Source: GWC2-40-17 sp035400705 (GTDB lineage: Bacteria; Patescibacteriota; Patescibacteriia; Magasanikbacterales; UBA10003). From it: DNA of 27,543 nt. Positions 1 to 6,166 of the stretch are shown piece after piece. The stretch lies in the NCBI GenBank assembly GCA_035400705.1, contig DAOMZV010000010.1, positions 1-27,543 on the forward strand, read 5' to 3'. The position numbers were made by a program, and so were the translations under genes. Every line of letters begins with the position of its first letter. Position 1 is the first letter of the stretch. The notes beneath the pieces were generated by a model, which was given only the letters and a program-made list of their open reading frames with translations, did no database searches and was not told the origin of the DNA.

Positions 1-40
1 AAGCTCATTTAAGTTTAAAAGAACTTCATCTTAACAAGAT

Positions 41-69
41 AGTATAGCACATTTTTAAGCTTTTGTCAA
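41..69 (-). promoter_or_regulatory. Sigma-70-type promoter firing leftward out of the window
   Basis: On the minus strand TTGACA (64-69) and TATACT (41-46) are separated by exactly 17 bp. The transcript would start near position 34 and run off the left edge, so the gene it serves is not in the window. The box lies downstream of the ldh terminator, so it starts a new transcription unit. Confidence 0.75.
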
Positions 70-98
70 GATACTTGGACATCTATAAGTAAAAAACC

Positions 99-123
99 AA
101 AAAGCCCCCCTCTTGGGAGCTTT
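99..123 (-). terminator. Intrinsic terminator after ldh
   Basis: Read on the minus strand, a 9-bp stem (115-123 with 101-109, one T-G wobble) closes a 5-nt loop and is followed by a T-rich tail. It sits 13 nt past the ldh stop and ends the rpiB-to-ldh operon. Confidence 0.8.
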
Positions 124-135
124 TTAAAATCTTTT

Positions 136-1116
136 TTAGAGAACACTTTTTATGGTTTCACTAATGGTTTTAGCTGACTGGCGTAATTTACTCAACTCTT
201 CATCATTTAATTTAATTTCCAGCACTTTTTTAATTCCACTGCGACCAATGACGGTTGGCAGAGATAAGCAAACATCTTCTAAACCATACTGCCCGGTCAA
301 AAGAGAGGAGAGGGGAAAGATATGATTTTCATCATACAAAATTGCTCGAACAATTCTAGAAACTGCTAGAGCAATGGCGTAGTAAGTAGCGCCTTTTTTA
401 CAAATAATTTCCGCGGCGGCATTTTTAGTGTGTTGGTAGGCCTCTTCCATCAAAGCCGGATCAAATTCTTTAAAACTAGCAATATTTTCTCCCATTAAAT
501 TGGCATGAGATAAAACCGGTACTTCGGAATCGCCATGTTCGCCAATTAAGTAGGCAGCCATGGAATCCGGCGCCACGCCAAATTTTTGAGCTAGTAAATA
601 GCGGAAACGGGAGGAATCCAAAGTAGTGCCAGTGCCGAAGACTTGGTAATTAGGCAGGCCGGATTTTTTAAGCGCCACGTAAGTCATCACATCTAAGGGA
701 TTGGTTACCATCAAAATTACAGCTTTGTCAGTGTAATGACGGACTTGTTCAATAATTTCACCAATGATTTTAGCGTTGACCGAAGCCAATTCCAAGCGCG
801 TTTGTCCGGGTTTTTGTCCTAGGCCAGCAGTAATTACTACCACATCAGCCTCTTTGCAGTCTGAATAATCACCAGCCCAAATGCGGGATTGTCTGACAAA
901 AGACAAGCCGTGCTCTAAATCCATAGCCTCACCTTCGCATTTATTTTTATTAACATCAATTAAGACAATTTCCGAAGCCACGCCTTGGGTCATCATGGTA
1001 AAAGCCGCGGTAGAACCGACTAAACCGGTGCCAATTACTACTACCCGGGTAGTTTCAATTAACGGAGCGGCTAGAGAAGGCTTGTCGGCTTTAGGTAGAA
1101 GTTTTTTTATCAGCAT
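136..1116 (-). CDS. ldh: L-lactate dehydrogenase
   Basis: Reduces pyruvate to L-lactate with NADH, the likely fermentative sink that reoxidises NADH from lower glycolysis in the cytoplasm. The 326-residue protein shows the Rossmann motif GTGLVG (29-34), the substrate loop AGLGQKPGQTRLEL with Gln101 where malate dehydrogenases carry Arg, the Asp of LDSSR (about 167), and the catalytic His194 in GEHGDSEVP. Gln at the specificity position favours lactate over malate dehydrogenase. An N-terminal extension of about 20 residues precedes the Rossmann strand; no internal Met lies before the fold, so the start at 1116 is kept. It is the last gene of the minus-strand carbon operon, 4 nt after fba, and is followed by a terminator. 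Confidence 0.93.
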   Translation of the reverse strand: MLIKKLLPKADKPSLAAPLIETTRVVVIGTGLVGSTAAFTMMTQGVASEIVLIDVNKNKCEGEAMDLEHGLSFVRQSRIWAGDYSDCKEADVVVITAGLGQKPGQTRLELASVNAKIIGEIIEQVRHYTDKAVILMVTNPLDVMTYVALKKSGLPNYQVFGTGTTLDSSRFRYLLAQKFGVAPDSMAAYLIGEHGDSEVPVLSHANLMGENIASFKEFDPALMEEAYQHTKNAAAEIICKKGATYYAIALAVSRIVRAILYDENHIFPLSSLLTGQYGLEDVCLSLPTVIGRSGIKKVLEIKLNDEELSKLRQSAKTISETIKSVL

Positions 1117-1120
1117 AAAA

Positions 1121-2044
1121 TTATGATTTAAAAAGTTTAATTTTGTCTAAAGCAATTTTTTTGATTTCACTTTTTCCCGCGCCTAAGTATTTGCGAGGAT
1201 CAAAAACTTTTAGGTCTGATATTAAAGCATTGCGCACACCAGCCGTAAAAGCCATCCGCAGGTCAGTATCAATGTTGATTTTGGTTACCCCTAGTTTAAT
1301 CGCGCCTAAAATTTCTGTGTCAGGCACGCCCTTGGCTCCTCCCAATCTTTCGCAATCACCAATTTTCTCGCATTGAAATTTAATTAAATCCAAAAGTTTT
1401 TGCGGCACACCACTGGCCCCGTGTAAAACCAAAGGAATTTTTACCAAACGAGAGATTTCTTTTAATCTTTCCAAATCTAATTTACCAGTGCCGGAAAATT
1501 TGTAAGCGCCGTGAGAGGTGCCAATCGCTACAGCTAAAGCATCACAACCGGTTTTTTTAACAAACTCCGCGGCTTGCAAGGGGTTAGTAAAAACATTATC
1601 AGCCGCCGAGACATTATCTTCTATCCCTTTTAAAACTCCCAGTTCTGCTTCTACACTCATTTTTTTGGCGTGCGCCCGCTTAACCACTTGTTTAGTTTTA
1701 GCTAGATTTTCAGCATAAGGCAACGATGAGCCATCAAACATGACTGAAGTATAATAACCAGAAGCAATTATTTTTTTAATTAATTTTAAATCTTTGCCGT
1801 GGTCTAAGTGTAAAACTAGAGGAACTTTTATTTTTTTAACAGCCGCTTTCAACATAAAGCCGATATAATCCAACCCCATATATTCCACCGCGCCTTCACT
1901 GGTTTGTAAAATAATAGGAGATTTTAATTCTTCGGCCGCTTCGGTTAGCCCTTGTAAAAATTCTAAATTATTAAAATTAAAAGCCGGGACGGCGTAACCG
2001 TTTTTTCTAGCAGGAACTAAAACTTTATTAAGATTGACAAGCAT
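1121..2044 (-). CDS. fba: Class II fructose-bisphosphate aldolase
   Basis: Metal-dependent aldolase interconverting fructose 1,6-bisphosphate with dihydroxyacetone phosphate and glyceraldehyde 3-phosphate. The protein begins MLVNLNKVLVPARKNGYAVPAFN, the usual class II N-terminus, and has the zinc-ligand segment LHLDHGKD (Asp81-His82), GTSHGAYKF with a second metal-ligand His, HGASGVP with a third, and the phosphate-binding KINIDTDLRMAF near the end. The ATG at 2044 gives 307 residues and leaves a 4-nt gap after pfkB. An in-frame ATG at 2095 would add 17 unrelated residues overlapping pfkB, so I rejected it. Related tagatose- or ketose-bisphosphate aldolases cannot be excluded by eye. Confidence 0.93.
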   Translation of the reverse strand: MLVNLNKVLVPARKNGYAVPAFNFNNLEFLQGLTEAAEELKSPIILQTSEGAVEYMGLDYIGFMLKAAVKKIKVPLVLHLDHGKDLKLIKKIIASGYYTSVMFDGSSLPYAENLAKTKQVVKRAHAKKMSVEAELGVLKGIEDNVSAADNVFTNPLQAAEFVKKTGCDALAVAIGTSHGAYKFSGTGKLDLERLKEISRLVKIPLVLHGASGVPQKLLDLIKFQCEKIGDCERLGGAKGVPDTEILGAIKLGVTKINIDTDLRMAFTAGVRNALISDLKVFDPRKYLGAGKSEIKKIALDKIKLFKS

Positions 2045-2048
2045 AGTT

Positions 2049-3014
2049 TTAAAAATTAACTGGGCAGACGTGTTTATATTTTTTATGGAAAGCAATCATT
2101 TGAGTTTTGGTTAATAAACCATCTTGCGGTCCGTATTTCATAATAACTGACGAAGAGTTACAAGTGCCCCAACACATAGCCTCCGGAATAGATTTTTTGT
2201 AATGCAGGGCGGCAATAAAGGCAGTGGCAAAAGAATCACCCGCCCCGGTCCTTTCTACTACCGGAGTATTTAAAATATCCATTTGCCAAAATTTTTCTCC
2301 ATCAAAACAGAAAGAACCATTGGTGCCATCGGTGATGACAACGATTTTGGGTCCGGTTTTGTGTAAGGCTAAGAGATAGTGTCTAACATCATGCTGGGCG
2401 CCGACAATACGCGCCGCTTCTTCTTTATTGACAAATAAAACTTCCACTACTTTTAATAATTCTTCCATTTGTTTAAAACCGGCACGCAGTTGGTAAGTGC
2501 CCGGATTATAACCTAGTTTAATTTTATTTTTTTTAACAAAATTGATAATTTGGCCATTAAGTTTTTCATGGTTAGGGCCTAAAGAGGTGTAGTAAATCCA
2601 TTCGGTTTTGTCTAATTTAGGTAGAGAATAAGTTCTTTTGGCGTGGTAGACAAAAATAGTTCTTTCTCCATAATAATTCATGACAAAAGAAGAATTGGTT
2701 TCTTTTTTTGGATCATGGATGGTGTATTTTAAATCAACTTTTTCTTTTTTTAATTTTTCCATTATAAATTCTCCTGTTCCGTCATTTCCTAAGATGGTGT
2801 AAAAAGCAGTTTTCATACCCAAACGAGATGAGCCTACGGCATTATTAGCGGCATTGCCAGCTACTTTTCTGTCCAATCGGTCAACCGGAATTTTATCCGC
2901 ATAATTGACGCAAATCATACAGCGATCATTATGCAGAGAACAGTTGACTTCGGCATCATGAATTTTGAGTAAGGTATCTAAGGTGGCGTCACCAATAGAG
3001 ATTATGTCGTACAT
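2049..3014 (-). CDS. PfkB-family sugar kinase (ribokinase/fructokinase-like)
   Basis: A 321-residue PfkB kinase that probably phosphorylates a sugar or sugar phosphate with ATP. Visible marks are the N-terminal ISIGDATLDT strand, the substrate-binding GNAAN (53-57), and the C-terminal signature RTGAGDSFATAF with the anion hole GAGD and catalytic Asp260. It lies 4 nt upstream of fba, so a role in supplying aldolase substrate, for example fructose 6-phosphate to fructose 1,6-bisphosphate, is attractive but is only inferred from position. Ribokinase, fructokinase or adenosine kinase activity are equally possible from motifs. A 38-nt spacer separates it from trxB, the longest gap inside the operon. 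Confidence 0.85.
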   Translation of the reverse strand: MYDIISIGDATLDTLLKIHDAEVNCSLHNDRCMICVNYADKIPVDRLDRKVAGNAANNAVGSSRLGMKTAFYTILGNDGTGEFIMEKLKKEKVDLKYTIHDPKKETNSSFVMNYYGERTIFVYHAKRTYSLPKLDKTEWIYYTSLGPNHEKLNGQIINFVKKNKIKLGYNPGTYQLRAGFKQMEELLKVVEVLFVNKEEAARIVGAQHDVRHYLLALHKTGPKIVVITDGTNGSFCFDGEKFWQMDILNTPVVERTGAGDSFATAFIAALHYKKSIPEAMCWGTCNSSSVIMKYGPQDGLLTKTQMIAFHKKYKHVCPVNF

Positions 3015-3052
3015 AGTTATTGTTTTAGGGCCTCCGTTAGGGTGGCTGTAAT

Positions 3053-3970
3053 TTATTTTTGATTTAGAAAATCAATGGCCGAAAGAGCTGCTAAAGAACC
3101 AGAACCTCCAGCAATCACAATTTGTTTGTAAGGCACATCTGTTACATCGCCAGCAGCAAAAAAACCTGGGACATTGGTACAACCAGCGCGATCGGTTTTA
3201 ATCTCCCCCCACGGATTTTTTTCAACTAAATCAATAAAGTCCGCGTTAGCTCGTAACCCAATATTCACAAAAATTCCTTGTACCGGTAGTGTGTGCTCGA
3301 TGCCATTTTTATCAGAATAATTTAACGATTGGACCATTTTTTCTCCATTGATTTTTTGGACTTTTACTTCGGACAAAATTTTAATTTTGGGGTGGTTTTT
3401 GACTTTATCAATCAACACGCTTTCCCCACGAAAATCAGCATTAATATTAAGGAGGGTAACTTCGCTAGCAATTTCCACCAACATTAAAGCGGAGGTTAAA
3501 GCGCTGTTGCCTCCGCCGACTACCGCGGTAATTTTATTTTTAAATAGAGGCGCGTCGCAGGTGGCGCAGTAAGTTACACCTTTATGAAAAAAATCTTTCT
3601 CTCCTTCTACTTGAAGCAAGCGGGGGGTGGCGCCAGTAGCGACAATAACCGCTCTGGCGATTTCGGTTTTTTCTTCACCGGATAAGTTTTTAATAGTAAT
3701 AGAAAAACCGTCATTAACTTTTTCAATTTTAGTTGCTGCCCAACCTAAATCAACTGGAATTTTATTGTATTGTAATTGTTGGTGAAGTTTTTGGCTAAAA
3801 TCCCATCCACTAATGGAATTTTCTCCCGGCCAGTTTTCAATATCAGTAGTGGTAGCAATTTCCCCGCCAATTTCCGGGGTGATGAGTTTTAAATTAAGAT
3901 TCCGTCTTTGTCCGTAGACAGCTGCAGTCACGCCGGCAATGGATCCTCCTAAAATAACAAGATCAAGCAT
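3053..3970 (-). CDS. trxB: Thioredoxin reductase-like flavoprotein
   Basis: FAD-dependent disulfide reductase of 305 residues that should reduce thioredoxin or a thioredoxin-like protein. The redox pair is CATC (135-138) followed by DAP, as in bacterial thioredoxin reductases. The second dinucleotide site VGGGNSA (151-157) and the C-terminal FAD motif AAGDVTD are present. Two departures are visible. The first dinucleotide motif reads GGSIAG, with Ser where the third Gly is usual. The NADPH-binding HRRxxxR segment after the second Rossmann fold is replaced by NINADFR (175-181), so preference for NADPH is doubtful; NADH or another electron donor may be used. It lies between rpe and pfkB in a carbon operon, 4 nt from rpe. 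Confidence 0.88.
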   Translation of the reverse strand: MLDLVILGGSIAGVTAAVYGQRRNLNLKLITPEIGGEIATTTDIENWPGENSISGWDFSQKLHQQLQYNKIPVDLGWAATKIEKVNDGFSITIKNLSGEEKTEIARAVIVATGATPRLLQVEGEKDFFHKGVTYCATCDAPLFKNKITAVVGGGNSALTSALMLVEIASEVTLLNINADFRGESVLIDKVKNHPKIKILSEVKVQKINGEKMVQSLNYSDKNGIEHTLPVQGIFVNIGLRANADFIDLVEKNPWGEIKTDRAGCTNVPGFFAAGDVTDVPYKQIVIAGGSGSLAALSAIDFLNQK

Positions 3971-3974
3971 AAAT

Positions 3975-4610
3975 TTAAGATTTAATTAATTCTTGTAGTT
4001 CTTTTAGATGATTAGTTGGATCGGGATGGGAAAAAATTTCACTGCCCATTATCACATAATCTATATCTAAATTTTTTATTAAGTTTAATTCTTCTAAATG
4101 AATTCCACCATCAATCCCTACTGCTGTGTTGGGGTGTTTTTCTTTAAAGAGTTTTAATTTTTCTAAAACCTCTGGCATAAATTTTTGTCCTTGTTTGCCT
4201 GGGGGGACGGACAAGAAAAAGATAGAATCGGCTTGGTAGCCAACTCCACCAATTTGTTCCAAAGTAGTTTCGGGGTTTACAGCTACCCCAGCCTGATAAC
4301 CGTAAGCTTCAATGTGTTCTATGGAAGAAGAGGGAATTTTAGTAGTTTCTAAATGGAAGATAATTCTTTTTAAATTGGGAAAATTATACCATTTTTCTAT
4401 TTCTGATATCGGGTTTTGAACCATTAGGTGTAGGCTAAAATTGACTGGGGTCTGGATGGATTTGAGCAGTTCCGGATCAACAGTTTTTTCTGGCACAAAC
4501 AGACCGTCGCAGATATCAATATGAACTATATCCGTTAAACTTTCCACTTGGCGTAGTTGGGTTTGAAAAATTTCCGGATCAGAAGTGAGTATGGCGGGAA
4601 TAATTTTCAT
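3975..4610 (-). CDS. rpe: Ribulose-phosphate 3-epimerase
   Basis: Interconverts ribulose 5-phosphate and xylulose 5-phosphate in the non-oxidative pentose phosphate pathway. The 211-residue TIM barrel begins MKIIPAILTSD and carries the four expected metal/catalytic positions: His30 and Asp32 in VHIDICDG, His61 in LHLMV, and Asp in VGIDGGIH near residue 170. The active-site loop reads SVPPGKQGQKF where most family members have SVEPGFGGQ. It is 3 nt downstream of rpiB, which makes the substrate, so the two form an obvious pathway pair. The divergence in the loop leaves a small chance that it epimerises a different ketose phosphate. Confidence 0.88.
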   Translation of the reverse strand: MKIIPAILTSDPEIFQTQLRQVESLTDIVHIDICDGLFVPEKTVDPELLKSIQTPVNFSLHLMVQNPISEIEKWYNFPNLKRIIFHLETTKIPSSSIEHIEAYGYQAGVAVNPETTLEQIGGVGYQADSIFFLSVPPGKQGQKFMPEVLEKLKLFKEKHPNTAVGIDGGIHLEELNLIKNLDIDYVIMGSEIFSHPDPTNHLKELQELIKS

Positions 4611-4613
4611 AAT

Positions 4614-5069
4614 TTATTGATCTAATTGGTTGAGTAAATCGATTCTTCTTTGATGCCTTGTTTCTTGAGAGAAGGAGGTTTCTAAAAAGTTTTTGGCAAT
4701 AGTTAGGGCATATTCTGGACTTAAAACACTGCCTGCTAAACAAAGAATATTAGCGTCTTCGTCAGTTCTGGCCCATTTAGCCGAGTTGGTGTTGTAACCT
4801 AAGGCCGCGCGAATCCCTTTAATTTTATTAGCTGCCATACACACGCCGTTGCCGGAACCGCATAATAAAAGACCTAGTCCCTTATTTTTAACAACTTCTT
4901 GGCTTAGGATTTTGGCGATTAAAGGGTAGTCATCGGCTGGATTGGGAATCTCCTTGCTTAAATCTACTAAAGAATAGCCCAATTCATTTAATTTTTGCTT
5001 TAATTCCTCTTTCAGTTTATAACCGGCGTGATCAGCACCGATAAAAAGTGGGGGGTTTTTATTATCCAT
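4614..5069 (-). CDS. rpiB: Ribose-5-phosphate isomerase B
   Basis: Interconverts ribose 5-phosphate and ribulose 5-phosphate. The 151-residue protein has FIGADHAGYKLK at the N-terminus (Asp13-His14), the catalytic Cys70 in LLCGSGNGVCMAANK, the GIRAAL segment, DANILCLAG, and the C-terminal RHQRRIDLL that binds phosphate in RpiB/LacAB proteins. Length is normal for RpiB. It is the first gene of the minus-strand carbon operon; an extended -10 promoter lies about 25 bp upstream, giving a short leader. Allose-6-phosphate isomerase activity is a known side possibility in this family. Confidence 0.92.
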   Translation of the reverse strand: MDNKNPPLFIGADHAGYKLKEELKQKLNELGYSLVDLSKEIPNPADDYPLIAKILSQEVVKNKGLGLLLCGSGNGVCMAANKIKGIRAALGYNTNSAKWARTDEDANILCLAGSVLSPEYALTIAKNFLETSFSQETRHQRRIDLLNQLDQ

Positions 5070-5094
5070 ATTTTAAGTTTATTTTAACACTGTT

Positions 5095-5123
5095 ATTATA
5101 GCATTTTTAAGTTTAAGGACCAA
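5095..5123 (-). promoter_or_regulatory. Extended -10 promoter of the rpiB-rpe-trxB-pfkB-fba-ldh operon
   Basis: On the minus strand TGC-TATAAT gives a full extended -10 (TATAAT at 5095-5100, TG at 5102-5103). A weak -35 TTGGTC lies at 5118-5123 with 17-bp spacing. The start would be near 5088, about 19 nt before the rpiB ATG. Confidence 0.65.
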
Positions 5124-5163
5124 GCTGTGATTGCTTGATATTTTTTCTTTAATAATTTATTGT

Positions 5164-5169
5164 TATAAT
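5164..5169 (+). promoter_or_regulatory. -10 element for a nearly leaderless uppP transcript
   Basis: TATAAT lies 9 bp before the uppP ATG (5179). Transcription would begin around 5176, leaving a 5' leader of only a few bases. The -35 is weak (T-rich at 5141-5146 with 17-bp spacing). This box decides the gene start, because a start further upstream would lie before the mRNA begins. Confidence 0.55.
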
Positions 5170-5178
5170 GGTTTTTAT

Positions 5179-5949
5179 ATGACAACTATCCAATCAATTT
5201 TTTTGGGGTTAGTGGAAGGTTTAACAGAATTTTTACCAATTTCTTCTACTGGACATTTGATTTTAGTTGGCAAACTTTTGCATGTGCCTACTGGTGAATT
5301 TGTGAAAAGTTTTGAAATTATTATCCAACTCGGAGCAATTTTAGCAGTCGTAGTTCTGTATTGGCAAAGAATTTGGGGACGTTGGAGTATTTGGTTTAAG
5401 ATAATTACTGCTTTTATCCCCACGGCCATTTTAGGTTTGTTGTTCTATAGTTTTATTAAGAGATTTTTATTAGGCAATGAAGTAGTGGTTTTGTGGGCTT
5501 TAGGTCTTGGTGGTTTGGCTATTTTACTGTTTGAGAAATTTTTTAAAGAAAAAACTACCGCTCTGGACGATTTGGATTCTATTACCTACCAACAAGCTGT
5601 TGGTATTGGTTTGTTTCAAAGCCTGGCGATGGTGCCGGGGGTTTCACGTTCAGCTGCTACAATTATTGGCGGTTTAATTTTGGGTTTAAAAAGAAAGACA
5701 ATTGTGGAATTTTCTTTTTTACTGGCTGTGCCCACGATGTTGGCTGCCTCCGGGTTAGATTTATTAAAAAGTGGTTTAGGTTTTAGTCGGGGAGAATGGA
5801 TTTTATTGATTTTGGGTTTTTGTACTGCCTTTTTATCAGCTTTAGCCGTGATTAAGATTTTTTTATCTTTTGTTCAAAAAAGAAGTTTTCAGGTTTTTGG
5901 GTGGTATCGTTTGGTTTTAGCTTGGCTATTTTGGATGTTTAGAATTTGA
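5179..5949 (+). CDS. uppP: Undecaprenyl-diphosphatase
   Basis: Integral membrane phosphatase (BacA/UppP) that recycles undecaprenyl diphosphate to the monophosphate carrier used for peptidoglycan and surface polysaccharide; overproduction is known to give bacitracin resistance. The 256-residue protein starts MTTIQSIFLGLVEGLTEFLP and has both family signatures: EGLTEFLPISSTGHL (about 13-27) and MVPGVSRSAATI (around residue 155), with several hydrophobic helices. I place the start at ATG 5179; an in-frame TTG at 5131 would include the promoter region. The product supplies the lipid carrier that the glycosylphosphotransferase encoded at 21394-22821 would need. Confidence 0.93.
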   Translation: MTTIQSIFLGLVEGLTEFLPISSTGHLILVGKLLHVPTGEFVKSFEIIIQLGAILAVVVLYWQRIWGRWSIWFKIITAFIPTAILGLLFYSFIKRFLLGNEVVVLWALGLGGLAILLFEKFFKEKTTALDDLDSITYQQAVGIGLFQSLAMVPGVSRSAATIIGGLILGLKRKTIVEFSFLLAVPTMLAASGLDLLKSGLGFSRGEWILLILGFCTAFLSALAVIKIFLSFVQKRSFQVFGWYRLVLAWLFWMFRI

Positions 5950-5974
5950 CTTTTGCTTTGATTATCGCTAAACT
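5946..5974 (+). promoter_or_regulatory. Promoter of the T-box/ileS transcript
   Basis: TTGACT (5946-5951), 17-bp spacer, TAAACT (5969-5974). The -35 box overlaps the uppP stop codon TGA (5947-5949). The predicted start near 5981 places the first T-box helix at the very 5' end of the RNA. Confidence 0.65.
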
Positions 5975-5980
5975 TTAAGC

Positions 5981-6145
5981 AAAGCTTAGATCCGTTTATC
6001 AACGGGGAGCTGGGGAAAGAAAGCCTCAAAGGCCGTAGACTCTCTCGGATAGGACCGTTATTCCTTGATTAAGTTAAAGCTCAAGATGGTACCGTCTCCG
6101 CTAATTGCGGTTTGACTCTTGGCACGCCCTTAAAGCGTGTTTTTT
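5981..6145 (+). promoter_or_regulatory. T-box riboswitch with ultrashort Stem I (isoleucine) and terminator
   Basis: A leader that should bind uncharged tRNA-Ile and switch ileS transcription. Stem I is tiny: AGCT (5983-5986) pairs with AGCT (6008-6011), and inside it CCGT/ACGG (5992-5995 with 6002-6005) carries a loop holding the Ile codon ATC (5998-6000) followed by A. The antiterminator is exact: CAAGA (6082-6086), the T-box bulge TGGTACC (6087-6093), GTC (6094-6096), then the matching GAC (6114-6116) and TCTTG (6117-6121). A terminator stem (6122-6127 with 6135-6140) with TTTTTT follows and shares only its edge with the antiterminator. The long Stem I of classical T-boxes is absent, as in the ultrashort ileS T-boxes known from Actinobacteria; those act on translation, whereas this one ends in a terminator. 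Confidence 0.85.
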
Positions 6146-6166
6146 AATTAGTTAAAAGATAATTTT

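Noticed and set aside
2045..2095. Longer fba start at ATG 2095
   Set aside because: The extra 17 residues overlap pfkB and do not look like aldolase; ATG 2044 gives the standard N-terminus.
5131..5178. uppP start at TTG 5131
   Set aside because: It would place the TATAAT box inside the coding region and add 16 residues not typical of UppP; ATG 5179 begins the family's usual N-terminus.
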